A program made the translations under genes and the position numbers. Of a DNA stretch of 64,000 nucleotides, positions 35,674 to 47,699 are shown piece after piece; the first letter of the stretch is position 1; every line of letters begins with the position of its first letter. The notes under the pieces were generated by a model. That model was given only the letters and a program-made list of their open reading frames with translations, had not been told where the DNA came from and did no database searches. Origin of the DNA: Chrysoperla carnea (lineage: Eukaryota > Arthropoda > Insecta > Neuroptera > Chrysopidae); the NCBI RefSeq assembly GCF_905475395.1, contig NC_058339.1, positions 54,569,172 to 54,633,171 on the forward strand, given 5' to 3'.

Positions 35674-38309
35674 TCTGAAACAATAAATTTATTTGGTTTA
35701 AACATACAATTGAATCAAAAATAATCTTCCTAAACAACAACTACTAGGTATTACGATGTTATCAACATTACAAAATATTGAATATTTGCTCAAGCCCCCC
35801 TCACAAATTTCATCCAAATCACATATTATAGTTTATTACATAAATAAAAACTATAATCTGTGATCCAAATTCAATGAACCAAGTACGTAATTCTACTGAA
35901 TCTGGATCATAGTTTTGAATTTTTTGGCAATTATGCAGAAGTGAGCTCCACCTATTAATTTTTCCACTTTAATTGTTTTTTAACCCCCGGCGCAAAAAGA
36001 GGAATATGAACCAATCGAAATAATTGTATCAGAAGAAAGACAAGGTTATACGAAAATATAATGGTATAGGTGGAAAATCACTAATAACGTAAAGCAATGA
36101 ATATGACAGTCATAATTATCAGGCTTAATCTTTAAAAAAACAGCAATGGTCTATGGAATGACTAGACCATTCAAAGGTATTTTGCAAATTACTATGGTTT
36201 CTTTACATCCATCTGTTAATACACATCAGATGAAAACATGTTTGAGTTTGTTATCGTAGTTCTATTCTAGGCTACCAATTATCTTGGACAAATGATTTTC
36301 CCGATAATAAGAGGCCTGAACGCCAGTTTCTGGGAAGGTCCTGGAATATTATTGTTGTACGGCACTGATTATTATTGATATCACCAACATAGTGTTAATT
36401 AACCTATTTTATGGGCCAGATTTAAAATAAGTTTTTAACATAAATTTATTAATTTTTTTATATTTTGACGCTATATAAATTTAAAAAAATACTCAAACAA
36501 AAATAAATAAATACCTTTTAATGTATAATTAAATATCCTTGAGACAAGCACTAAATGCAATGTAGGACTTGTGTATTTTATTAATGTTAATGACCCGACT
36601 GCTACAAAGATTAAATGCTACATCATAGATAAATAACCATAGACAATATTTTAAAAATTACCGTGTGCTATTTTTATTTTAGAGTGGCGGTTATATAGAA
36701 ACATGAAATGCTTTCATCACTTTACGATAAAATATAATGTTTTGAATTTATTCAATAATATAGTAGACATATGAAAAAAGTAGTGGTAAGGTTAAAGTAA
36801 TTGACACGGCTCCTTGGTTTCAATTACTTTGTTCAATTTCAGAAAAATCGAAGCTTAATAATTGAAATTTTTGGACATCTTGGAAAAATATAAAAAAGTC
36901 ATCGGACAATCTATATTTGGATATTTTTATTATGAAACCAATTTTTACATTTGTTCAAGATTTTGAGTAGGTACTTTTGTCTTTAAGTCAAAATCCCTCA
37001 TACATGATACATAAAAAACCAAGGTTAATAGCTTTTTCTATCTCAACACGTTATACCATTTAACATATAAGAGTGATACTGGTATTAACTTTGGTATTAA
37101 CATACCAAAAAAAATTCACGTTGAATAAGATTAGGATATTCGTACAAAATGGTGTCAAATAAGGTCTAGAAAAATCTAAGGGTGACAATCGCATCTTTAG
37201 CTTGCCATGTTCAGAAAATTTCATTCCATAAGATGTTGTCACAAATGCGTGTTTTAGTCGACACATTGGAAATCATATAAAGTCGCGTGTGGTATCAAAT
37301 TCCAGCAAATTTTATGCTGAAGGAGATTGTGATATCGATTTAAAATGAAGCCCAAAAGTCTTGATAAATCTGAAAATCTCAAATAGATTTTTATGATTGC
37401 TTAATTAAAAACAAAAACGGTTTTAAAATTTTTTTCCAAGATATCATTTATTACCCTTAGATTTTTCTAGAATTGTAATACACCAAAAAGACACCAATAA
37501 GAATACCGTATTAACCGAACCGATTAACCGAATTACCAATTATCCGAATCAGCCTAATATAAAAAATTAAAACCAAGTGTGTATGTAATTTTTGTTTTGT
37601 TTTGTTGTAACAAGTTGGAACTGGTTGGAGTCCGGATATATTTAAATTGTTGTGGTTGAAAGCTATAGGCAAGAAACTACATGTTTTGCGACGTTGGAAC
37701 GTTTATTTTTTTTTCAACTCAATAGTATTGAATTACATACATACATAATTAAATATTATTTATTGTATGTGTCACAGTTCGTTTTTCTTTATTACCAGTC
37801 TATATCTGATTATCCGAATCGCCCCGTCCCAATTAATTCGGATAATCAGCGTTCTATTGTATATAGTTACTTTGACCCTAAAATCTATATCAAATGTACT
37901 AAATTGATGGTCCCTGTAAAATAAAATATAATAACAAGGCACTTTTGAAATCTAATAAGCAATACAAATTTCAAAAAGTGTTGCTGCGTGATCCCTGGGC
38001 ATTTTCCTTTTTTTTGATAAAATGTTTTTTATCCCTTTTTTGACCAAAAAAAAAATTTTTCATTCCAATATTTTGAAAATGTTGTTTTCGTATGTCCTTT
38101 TTATTCGCTAACAGTTAGTAATGACTATCAACTACGTTTTTATTTTCTGAGATTAGTTTCCAACTGTAATATAATAATCGGCAATTTCCAAAACACAAAA
38201 ATACTTAAATAATACTAGTTTCTAAGTTTTATTAAATTTATTTCGAATCTTCATTTCTACATAAACAATTAATGATTTTAAATCCTATATACATGATTTT
38301 TAATTAATT
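35674..38309. other. Intergenic, with remnants of inverted TTATCCGAAT blocks
   Basis: No further exon of the zinc-finger gene was recognised. Between about 37490 and 37870, CCGATTAACCGAATTACC, AATTATCCGAATCAG, GATTATCCGAATCGCC and AATTCGGATAATCAGCG occur as direct and inverted blocks, the kind of termini seen in pogo/Tigger-related MITEs. The evidence is weak. The rest is AT-rich sequence without signal. Confidence 0.4.
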
Positions 38310-40058
38310 TCAATTCTCGTTGATACCAGATCCAACTGGACCATGACGACGTTCCCATATTAAACGATGTTTTTGTTTCATATAAGCTTTTTTCGCGTCA
38401 GCATAAGCACCTAAATCACCGTCTAAACAAACAAATCATTTCATTAATGCTTTGAAATAACAAACGTTACAATAGGGTTTTTATCATGGCTTTAGCCGCG
38501 TATCTTAAATTTCTACGCGATGCATTTCTGCTAAACAAACCCAATGTTTTACATACATTTGATAAACCAATTCTCAGCTGCACGATTATAATCATCTAAA
38601 ATATTTTTGCATTTTTCACTATGATCAGGATTTTCATATAGAGTGCAATCTTCATATCTTTGTCGTAATATGCTCACGATTTCATTGTCGACTAGCCTAA
38701 AACAGTCAAAATTAAATTAAATTTATTACAAAGATACTTTTATCAAAATCTCTTAAATTAGTAAAACAACATCAATAACACGCATGTTCCTACATAAAAA
38801 AATGAGACTATCTTAATTTTGCATTGGAGAACTTAACAAAAAAACAAGTGAAAACAAACAATTAACTGGGTTAGTTGTTTAAATACTTTGTATAGAAAGT
38901 GTTGAATGTTAGTGCTTGAATTATTTTTAATAAATTAGAAGAGTTTAAACAACCAACATAATTATGGGGGCCTTTCGGCCGCTATTTGCTATGGTTTTTG
39001 AAAGTATTTTCTATAATTATTCATTTTTCGAGAATATGTTATAAGACTACTAGAAGCAACCTGCAAATTATCAACTCCCTATATTTTATAGTTTTGGAGA
39101 AAATAGACACCAAATTTTTGTGCTAATTTGCCCCCTCACTGGTAAACAATGTTTAAAGAAAAAATGTTTAAAAAAAAAATTGTTTATTTTTTTAATAAGG
39201 AACTTTTAGTACATTTAATTTTTTGTTCTATCTCTAACAGTTTATAAGATAGATAAGACCTAATCGACCTATGCTACTCATTTACGAACTCTAACTCACT
39301 TTTTACGTCTTGCGCACGCTATAAAATTTCAACTTGATATCTCTTTTTTTTCAATTTATTGTGTTAATAAACAGACGGATAAACGTAAATGGACAATTAG
39401 ATTATTTTATTTCAAAGCCTATTCCCAAATTTTGTTCGCATTATCAATATTTCCATGCGTTACAAACTTGAGACTAAAATTAGTATACCTTGATTATATA
39501 TTTCATATATACAAGGTATACAAATATTTGCTGACTTTGTTCTACTAACATTAGAAACATTCTTTAATTCTTTCATCAAAAATCATTGGCTCTACGGGCG
39601 TATTAGAATAGAGAAATTTATACGGTTGAACTTCATTTAATCTATGTTCCTTAAAAAGGTAATGATAAAAAATAATTTATAACATTATCAAAAAACTAAA
39701 CAAAGATTCATGTCTGATATATGTACAAATTTAAACAGTACCTATCACGCTTGAATTGTTGATTTGCTTCAAATTGGCAAGCAATATCATCAGTATAACA
39801 TTGATCAATAGTTGGGACCCGTCGAAATTGTTGATGATACCATGGATATTTCTTTTGATTCGGCTCGACAATATTTTCTTTAAAAAAAATTTATTGTGGA
39901 TACAATATAAATTGTAAGGTTAAGATTATGTAACTTTTGTAACATTTGTAAAGAAATTAAAATGTACCTCGTACGAAAACAACTGGTCCTTCAATTACGC
40001 TAGTGACAGCAAAAATAAACGATTCTAATGGATTTCTAGGTTTTCGTTCTTCAGGCAT
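38310..40058 (-). CDS. NDUFB10: NADH dehydrogenase (ubiquinone) 1 beta subcomplex subunit 10
   Basis: Accessory subunit of the membrane arm of mitochondrial complex I. Four coding exons: 40058-39968, 39877-39742, 38696-38557 and 38422-38310, phase-consistent, 159 residues (human about 172). Starts MPEERKPRNPLESF. Conserved blocks are PVVFVR, YPWYHQQFRRVPTIDQCYTDD, FEANQQFKRD and GDLGAYADAKKAYMKQK. The two cysteine pairs typical of the family (QCYTDDIAC and DCTLYENPDHSEKC) are present, consistent with oxidative folding in the intermembrane space. As usual there is no cleavable presequence. Intron 2 carries repeat copy D. Confidence 0.95.
38842..39523 (+). repeat. Dispersed 0.6-kb repeat family, copy D (NDUFB10 intron 2, antisense to the gene)
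   Basis: Starts AACAAGTGAAAACAAACAAT with a divergent interior, including an extra block around 38900-39110 not seen in other copies. It ends TTTCATATATACAAGGTATA. Most diverged of the six. Confidence 0.75.
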
Positions 40059-41258
40059 TTTAATAATAAATATATTAAAGCTGTCACTGTAGAATTGAAA
40101 TTTCAAATGACACTTGCGCTTTTTTCAGTAAGTTGCAAATAATAGAAACAGTATTAATAGCCCGAGAGCCAGTAAGCTAATTATATACATAAATGATGAT
40201 AACAAAAAACAATAATTTATAATACTGTTATTAATCTTAGCATTATTCAAAGTTTAAAATGATCTATGTTCTCTCTTTTATAATAATAAATATTAATCAA
40301 TAGGGAACATTCATGAAATTTAAATTTGGTTCAAACTAAACCATTATTTTAGTAATTAATATTTTTTAATAACTTAAAATTAATTAATAAAAGTACAAAT
40401 TCAGTGAGGGCATTTCAAAATTTCTAAAACGGAAATTCAAATTTTTATACGGACGTGACATCATAGTACGGGCTTGTCAAATTTGTTGACATACTGTATG
40501 ATATTAATTACTTACATTTTATATGGTATTTCATTAAATTATACTGTTCTACGGCTTTTTATTAGAAAATTTAATAATAACGAGTGTAAATTTTGTGTTG
40601 TAAAATCATTTTTTTAAAGTGTAAATTATACATTGAACTGTCACCAATTGACAGATCACGTACTTATACGTCATCAACAGAGAGCGCCAAAAAACTGCGT
40701 TTAAATATCTCAAAATTATAATGTATTTTAAATATTTTTTTACACTTAAATACAGCATTTTTAAGCAGTATTTATATTTTTTACTATGTTATAACGATGT
40801 AAACAATGAATTAAAAATAAAAAAAAATACATGAATATTCCCTGTTGAAAGACTCTGTATCCAAAATTTTGGTTACCAGCTTTATTTTACTATTAAAATG
40901 GATTTTCGTCAAGTATTGATCAATACAAAATTTCGGAAGCATACAGTAAAAATGAGATAGGATTCAGCGAATCAAAGAATGTAGTTAAAATTTATTTAAT
41001 TTTAATTAAAAATTAAATTTTAAAAGAAAAGCAAATTTAATTTTGAAATATTTTTATTATTAAGTAAATTATATTAATATATAAAATATCATAATTATAA
41101 TAACAATAAAATTTTGTTATGATGTGTTTTTACATGATGTTTACATGTTTTGAAGATAAGACTTTTCTTGACTAGATAATATTAAATATATCACATAAAT
41201 ACAAAATCATTACACGATATATTTTTATGGAAACACGACCAATAATCAAATATATTTA
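40059..41258. other. Intergenic between NDUFB10 and chibby
   Basis: Holds the NDUFB10 5' flank and the chibby 3' flank. AT-rich; no repeat copy or gene recognised. Confidence 0.6.
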
Positions 41259-42559
41259 TTAGCTAATCTTCTTTAAAGATTCAATTTCACAATCTTTTAA
41301 ATGGCTTTCTACCGTTGCTTGAGTACACTAAAAAAAATAAAAAATCTTTAAATAATTATAGGGTGTCTTAGAATAAGAATTTCTAAGATCCAAGAATAAA
41401 AGATTGCTAAACAAACAAATAACTAATAAGGAATTTTACTTAAAAAACAAGTGAAAACAAACAATTGACTGAGTTAATTGTTGAAATACCATGTATAGAC
41501 AGTGTTGATTACTGTCACATTACACATGCATACTTGTCACACATATATAGCTGATATTTCCATATAGTACATACCATACAATTTGCGCATAATTTGCGTT
41601 CTCACGGGTAAACAGTGATGTTTACGAAAAAATGTTTCAAACAAAAGTTGTTTATCTTTTTATAAGGAACATTTTTTACATTTAAACTTTTGTTCTATCT
41701 CTAACGGTTTACAAGATAGGTCCTACGCACCTAATTGACCTATTTTGCTCATTTACGAACTCGACCTCACTTTTTAAATCCTAAGCACGCTATAAAAATT
41801 TCAGCTTGATATCTCTTTTCGTTTTTGAGTAATCGTGATGACAGACGGACAGGCGACAGACAGACAGAGAGACAACCGGAAATGGTTTAATTAGGTGATT
41901 TTATGAACACCTATACCAAAATTTTGTTCATAATATCAATATTTTTATGCGTTACAAACTTGGGACTAAACTTAATAAACCTTGGTATATTTCATAAAAG
42001 GCCATTCACATTGATTTTCAAAACTTTCCGAGATATTTTGAAAAACAAGTGAGATATATTTGAAATGTTTATACTTTGCTCTTTGCTAATCTCGTTGTAT
42101 TTAAATAATTTAAGGCCCCCAAGATTTAATTTTCAATATCTTGAAATGTCTTTTGGAAATTAGAAATAATTAATCTAAGTCAGTCTATATAAAAGAAAAA
42201 AATATACCAAATTTAGTAAAATTTCATATTTTAAATGTAATAAATTCTTTTCCTCTTCTAATTGTTGAATTTGTTTCCGTAATTTATAATTTTCCTTTTG
42301 TATAGAGCCAACTACTCCCGTTTCTGTAAATTAAAAATATAATTTTTTTAAATTGTGATAACATGCCAAAAGAATAATATTAATTACCAAAAGACCAAGT
42401 TCCTTTCTTAAAAACAGTCTCAGTATTTCCTAAATGCATTACAATAGAATCTCCGGTAGTCATATCGTTCATTGCCCTCTCCGTTTCGTTGAAGGAGGAT
42501 GATAAAAATTTTCGTACTGGTGTTTTTTTTGGCGTAAATTTATTTGAAAATAATGGCAT
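41259..42559 (-). CDS. Cby: Chibby, beta-catenin antagonist and basal-body protein
   Basis: Three coding exons: 42559-42388, 42323-42208 and 41327-41259, in phase, 118 residues (vertebrate CBY1 about 126). The N-terminal MPLFSNKFTPKKTPVRK is the hallmark of the family (MPLFGNTFSPKKTPPRK in vertebrates). It is followed by FKKGTWSFGETGVVG and a C-terminal coiled coil with leucine heptads, LRKQIQQLEEEKNLLHLKYEILLNL. Chibby binds the C-terminus of beta-catenin/Armadillo and works at the ciliary transition zone. The start codon lies 754 bp from the divergent DRG2 start. Intron 2 contains repeat copy E. Confidence 0.95.
41446..41998 (+). repeat. Dispersed 0.6-kb repeat family, copy E (chibby intron 2, antisense to the gene)
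   Basis: Well-preserved 5' part (AACAAGTGAAAACAAACAAT, then ACCATGTATAGACAGTGTTG) and interior (ACAAAAGTTGTTTATC). The GACAGACAGACAGAGAGACA stretch shows tandem growth of the GACA/GACGG block. The 3' end is slightly shortened after CTTGGTATATTTCAT. Confidence 0.85.
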
Positions 42560-43313
42560 ATTTACAATAAATAATTAATAATTTAATATTTACTTAATGA
42601 ATAAAAGTAAATTAGAAAAAAATTTTTTGTAGCAATTTTGAATTCTACTTAACCTCAATAAACAATAATCTAAAGTCAGTGGTACTCAAACAACTTAGAC
42701 ATTCCTGTTAAAAATAGAAAAAATAAGGGCCTCAAAAATAATAAAATGTTTATTTCAAGATTAAATAGAAAGTTTTACGAATACTTTCGTCGAAATTAAA
42801 TATACAATTTGAATTATATTTTAATATATACTTATTCTTCCTCATACGGGAAAATCATACGGGGAAACAAATAATTGCACATCGATTATATTCGACCTTT
42901 TTCTCGTTGAGCTGAGACAGTGCAAATAATGACAATAATGCGATATTGATAAAAAAAAGACTGTAGGAAACAGAATATTCCGTGAATATTCGTGTTCTCC
43001 CCATACCCCATAATTAATATTAAATAAAAAAGTCTGAAATAAAATAGGAAAATATGTAATGAAATGTTCACTGCAAGCGTGCCAAGAGTTATTATTATCG
43101 TGAAGCTTTGTACGTATAGTACGTATAGTTTTTGTACACTCTGTATCCAAGTTAAGTAAAATTAAAATGTTTGATACTACTGATAAATCGACTCTTGTAT
43201 GTCAAAATTTAGTCAAAACTGTGAACAAAATCGAACACGTTTTGATGGACTTTGCAATAACTTTTTGTAATTTAAAATTTTGATTATTATTAAAAGATAT
43301 TTAAAGAGCAACT
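42560..43313. promoter_or_regulatory. Shared 5' region of the divergent chibby and DRG2 genes
   Basis: 754 bp separate the two start codons, so both promoters and 5' UTRs must lie here unless upstream non-coding exons exist. I see no clear TATA or CpG-rich block. The region is AT-rich. This is inference from gene layout, not from a recognised promoter motif. Confidence 0.45.
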
Positions 43314-45956
43314 ATGGGAATACTAGAAAAAATATCTGAGATAGAAAAGGAAATAGCTCGTACTCAAAAAAATAAAGGTTACTTAATTATAATCATAGCC
43401 TCAATAGTGAACATAAATTTGTTTTGACATTTTTACTATGGTTTTTCAGCTACCGAATATCATTTAGGTTTATTAAAAGCAAAGCTAGCCAAATATAGAT
43501 CACAATTATTAGAACCATCGAAAAAAGCCGGTGAAAAAGGTGAAGGATTTGATGTACTTAAAAGTGGAGATGCTCGGGTTGCATTGATTGGTTTTCCATC
43601 TGTTGGAAAGGTATATCAAAATTTATCTTTGACGTTTTCTTTAAAAAAAATACCAAAAAAAATGTATTTTTTATGTATTTTAGTCCACTTTGTTGAGTAC
43701 ATTGACCAGAACAGAATCAGAAGCAGCTAGTTATGAGTTTACAACGTTAACTTGTATACCGGGTGTTATTGAATATAAAGGAGCAAATATTCAACTATTA
43801 GATTTACCGGGAATCATTGAAGGTGCTGCACAAGGCAAGGGTCGTGGACGTCAGGTACACACTTAATTTCCTAACATTTCACAGACTTAACACAAAATAT
43901 TAGTAATCCTGGCAGGTAGTGACATTTTTCCCAAATTAAAACTGTGTTTTTCGTACTGTATTTTCGAATTTAATAGCGAAATAACCCCTGATGTACCATT
44001 CGGATTATTTATTTTTGTCTATTCTATATCTATTGAAATAATTTTTTTCTACCGCCAAAACTTAAATTGTGAGAAAATTTGGTACATTAATAAGCCAAGA
44101 TCTGAAAAGCATAATTTTTCCTACTTTCTGTCGTAAAGTTATGACCATCTCAGGGCTGGTACTTCTATTTTTGTTAGTCTGTGAAAAATAACTTATGATG
44201 AAATTTACTCAAGAAATAAATTGAATTATTTAGGTAATTGCGGTAGCAAGAACAGCTGATCTTGTGTTGATGATGTTAGATGCAACTAAACAAGATGTAC
44301 AACGTCAATTACTTGAAAAAGAATTGGAGAGTGTTGGAATTCGTTTGAACAAAAAGAAACCGAATATTTACTTTAAGGTATTTAACAGTTTTAAGGATCT
44401 ATGTTATGAATTATTCGTTGCAAGTACAGAAAAGACAGAACATTTAAACTTGGAAAATTTGAATTGGCGAACATATTGTATTGATTTTTTTTATGCCTGA
44501 TGATAATTTGAATTAAATGTAATAAACATTGAAAAAAATTTTTGTTAGTCCTGTTTAAATATCAAACTATTTATTAATGGTAAACAATGATTAGCTATTG
44601 TTTAAATGAAGAATATGAAATTTTATTTCTGCACTAAGAGAATAATAATAAGTTAAAATATTTTCTGGCATACGAAAATATGTTCACTCATAATTTAATC
44701 CCCAAGTTAATCCCATACATTTTAATAATCTTTTATAAATTGGTTTCAGGTTAAGAAAGGAGGCGGTTTGTCATTTAATTCGACTTGTCCGTTAACAAAA
44801 GTCGATGAAAAATTAGTACAAATGATATTACACGAATATAAATTATTTAATGCTGAGGTATTGTTCCGTGATGATTGTACTGCTGATGAATTAATTGATG
44901 TTATTTCAAATAATCGTGTATATTTACCATGTCTTTATGTTTATAATAAAATTGATCAAATTTCAATTGAAGAAGTAGATCGAATAGCAAGACAACCAAA
45001 CAGTGTTGTTGTTAGGTAAGAAATATATTCCATCACCCATCTTATTATTTTAATAATACAATTTTTAAGACTTTGTCCTGAGGCCGATTTCGATATATCT
45101 TTCGTTAAAATTAGAAAATATGCTTGAATAGATGGCAAGATCTGAAATCAAAATTAAAATCGATTGATAAACATAAAAGATATTAGCAATTAAATAATTT
45201 TTTCTATCATATTCTTGCAAAATAACTTTTGATATGAAGTTACTAAGTGTTGTTTTCCATTTGTTGTTTATATATTTCCCAAAAATTACGAAAATTAAAT
45301 TTGTTTGAGAATATTGTCCGTCTATTTTAAAATTTAAGGTTTTCATTTCATTAAATTATTAGTTTGATGTCTATGAAGCTGATATATCGGGAACCATAAT
45401 TCAGAACGTATTATAGGCGATTGTACAAATTTAAATAGGTAAATATGGAATTTTCGTGAAAATTAAATATTTCAATGATACTTCATTTGCCCTTACCATA
45501 TCATAAGAAAATATTTATATTGCAGCGTTCGTTTTCAGAATTATGGGTAGTTTTAAAGATCTATGCATACATAGGGACATAGGAACAGACATCAGGAAGC
45601 GGCTTTGTTTTATACTATGTATTGATGATATTGATTTTAATAACAAAAATTTTTTCTTATATTTCAGTTGCAACATGAAACTGAATTTAGATTATTTATT
45701 AGAAACATTATGGGAGTATTTGTCCTTAATTCGAGTATATACAAAGAAACCAGGTCAACCGCCAGATTTTTCAGATGGTTTAATCTTACGTCGCGGTGTT
45801 ACTGTTGAACATGTATGTCATGCTATACATCGAACATTAGCTGCCGCGTGTAAATATGCACTAGTTTGGGGTACATCTACTAAATATTCACCTCAACGAG
45901 TTGGAATGTCTCATACAATGCATGATGAAGATGTTATTCAAATTATTAAAAAATAA
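43314..45956 (+). CDS. DRG2: Developmentally regulated GTP-binding protein 2
   Basis: Six coding exons: 43314-43377, 43450-43610, 43684-43854, 44234-44377, 44750-45015 and 45668-45956. They are in phase and give 364 residues, the same length as human DRG2. The start [20 protein letters not shown] is characteristic of DRG2 and separates it from DRG1. GTPase motifs: G1 GFPSVGKST, G2 region [13 protein letters not shown]3 [19 protein letters not shown]4 NKID and G5-like SCNMKLN. A TGS domain forms the C-terminus, with [15 protein letters not shown] and HEDVIQI-like ([10 protein letters not shown]) ends. DRG GTPases act with DFRP partners (RWDD1 for DRG2) on translating ribosomes. Confidence 0.97.
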
Positions 45957-47462
45957 ATAAAAAAAAAGAACAATGATGTAAGGTGTGATGTGTTTTCTAA
46001 AACATTTATTATTGCTTCATTATAATTTTTTTTTTGTAAAATACTTTTAATATTATATTTTAATTATTTTATCACTTTATTATCATTTATATTATTGGTT
46101 TCAATAAACTGAAAATAGACTAATCTGTAGTTTATATTTGTTTTTAAAAGTAATTTTACAAAATATTTACATCTGTCATGTCCAAAAATTTAATTTCACA
46201 GAATTATTTGAATGTGGAAAAAAAGAGAAGAATTGCCATTTCGCGATATTTATGTTGAGAAATTAGTAATACACACATATTATACAATTGCCCCCTTTTA
46301 CGGGTATAAAAACTTTGGAATATTCTAATCCATTCTCTTCTCCTATTGATAATCAAGAACTGAATCGATCTCAATTTAAAAATCGATTCAGTTTGAAAAA
46401 TCCCTAAAAACATTATAAAAATGTCTTATTCCAAGCAAAAAATGGTATGGATTCTAAGAATATTTTGAATTTCCCTACTTATTCCTGGTTTTATTTGGTT
46501 CTTAGATATACCTATATAGTTTTTGCTAGTTAGCAACAATTTAAGAAAAAGATGGAGAAAACCCAGGTCAATATATTCATTTGGAAAAATGCATTTTCAT
46601 AGCTACCAAAATCAGGGTCTTTGCCAGCCAATGGGCCAGAGGAGAGCAACTCGAAAGGCCTAAAATATGAACTATAAGTATTTCTGATTTTTTTGAGGGG
46701 CCCTGATTTCTAAAAAACATTCACATAATAAATTTTTTCTTTTTATTTTATTGTTGATGCAAACATTTTTTAAGTATCTTATACAAAACTTTCTTTAATA
46801 GCTGTGTATTCCAATTACGGTGACGGACAAACCGAAATTTTTCTAATGTTTTTTATGAGTTTAAAAATAATCTGAAACAATCGTTAAAATGAGATTGATT
46901 CAGTTCTCGTTTAGTAAACAGTTAAGAAAATGTTTAATGTGATATCATATACAGGTCTTGCGAAAGTAACGGATCTGCAGAAAAACAATTATTATTAATG
47001 AATTTGTTCAAAGTGATGATCTTGGAATTTTGCATGTCTTTCAAGGCCATTAAAAAGTGAACTGGTAGAAAAGCTTTAACTTGTTAAGCTGTTCCTAAAA
47101 AAAGCTCAACAGTAGGTTTAAGGTTTATCCATGTTCAAAACATTTTTCACAATGGAAACCTTTCTATTATGAAGTTTTCCTCTGCCTAAGTATCACCATC
47201 AAATATAAAAATTCGCCCACTATTAAACTAGTTATCCAAAAGAAATTTTTGGTAACTTTACCAATAAAAACGAATAAATTGCTGAGATTGTAAATAATTG
47301 AAAATACATATTAACGTTCTCAGTCATTATTACTTTTATTGACTTAAGTGTAATAAATAGCATTTATAATAAACTATTTTTAATTAAAAAATTACATAAA
47401 TATTTAAAATATTTTTACATATATATACAGAAATAAAATAAGATTGTTCATCAACATTAAAT
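45957..47462. other. Convergent intergenic region between DRG2 and CKS
   Basis: Contains the 3' ends of both genes. An AATAAA at about 46103 is the likely DRG2 polyadenylation signal, and TTTATT/AATAAA runs near 47430 serve the minus-strand CKS gene. No other gene or repeat recognised. Confidence 0.55.
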
Positions 47463-47699
47463 TCATTGTGGTTCTTTCGTTTTTGAACGCCGAAACAGTA
47501 ATACATGTGGCTCTGGTGAATGTATCATATAATGTTCCCAACCAGGACTTTGTTGAACACCCAGATTCCTCCATTCTGTTTCAGTTAGTAGGTGAGTTCT
47601 TGGTACGGATGCTGACATATCAGGTGGTAATATTACATGTCTGTATATATAGTTGTCATCTTCATATTTTTCTGAATATTGTATGTCAGGTGCCGGCAT
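47463..47699 (-). CDS. Cks: Cyclin-dependent kinase regulatory subunit (CKS), intronless
   Basis: 78 residues in one exon, [20 protein letters not shown] to KTKEPQ. CKS proteins bind CDK-cyclin and phosphorylated substrates. The phospho-threonine pocket is intact with residues at the usual numbers: K11, R20, S51, W54 and R71. The CDK-contact and hinge segment HSPEPH (60-65) and [13 protein letters not shown] are conserved. The segment [11 protein letters not shown] departs from the usual DIAKLVPKTHL. The lack of introns could mean a retrocopy that stayed functional, or simple intron loss. I see no poly(A) remnant or target duplication, so I cannot decide. Confidence 0.93.
   Translation of the reverse strand: MPAPDIQYSEKYEDDNYIYRHVILPPDMSASVPRTHLLTETEWRNLGVQQSPGWEHYMIHSPEPHVLLFRRSKTKEPQ

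Noticed and set aside
35669-35740. N-terminal extension of the zinc-finger gene (MLFRKIIFDSIV...)
   Set aside because: It crosses a good minus-strand splice acceptor (TTGTTTCAG before 35674), so it is probably intronic.
37490-37870. Full pogo/Tigger element
   Set aside because: Only scattered TTATCCGAAT-like blocks; no transposase and no defined ends, so it is listed only as a weak remnant.
42842-43150. 102-residue minus-strand reading frame between chibby and DRG2
   Set aside because: Low-complexity composition, no family resemblance, and overlapping frames of similar length; it lies in the shared 5' region.
46614-46707. CAGGG...CCCTG-bounded 94-bp segment as a tiny hAT element
   Set aside because: Only five bases of inverted match at the ends, no similar subterminal sequence, and the outer 8-mers do not match.
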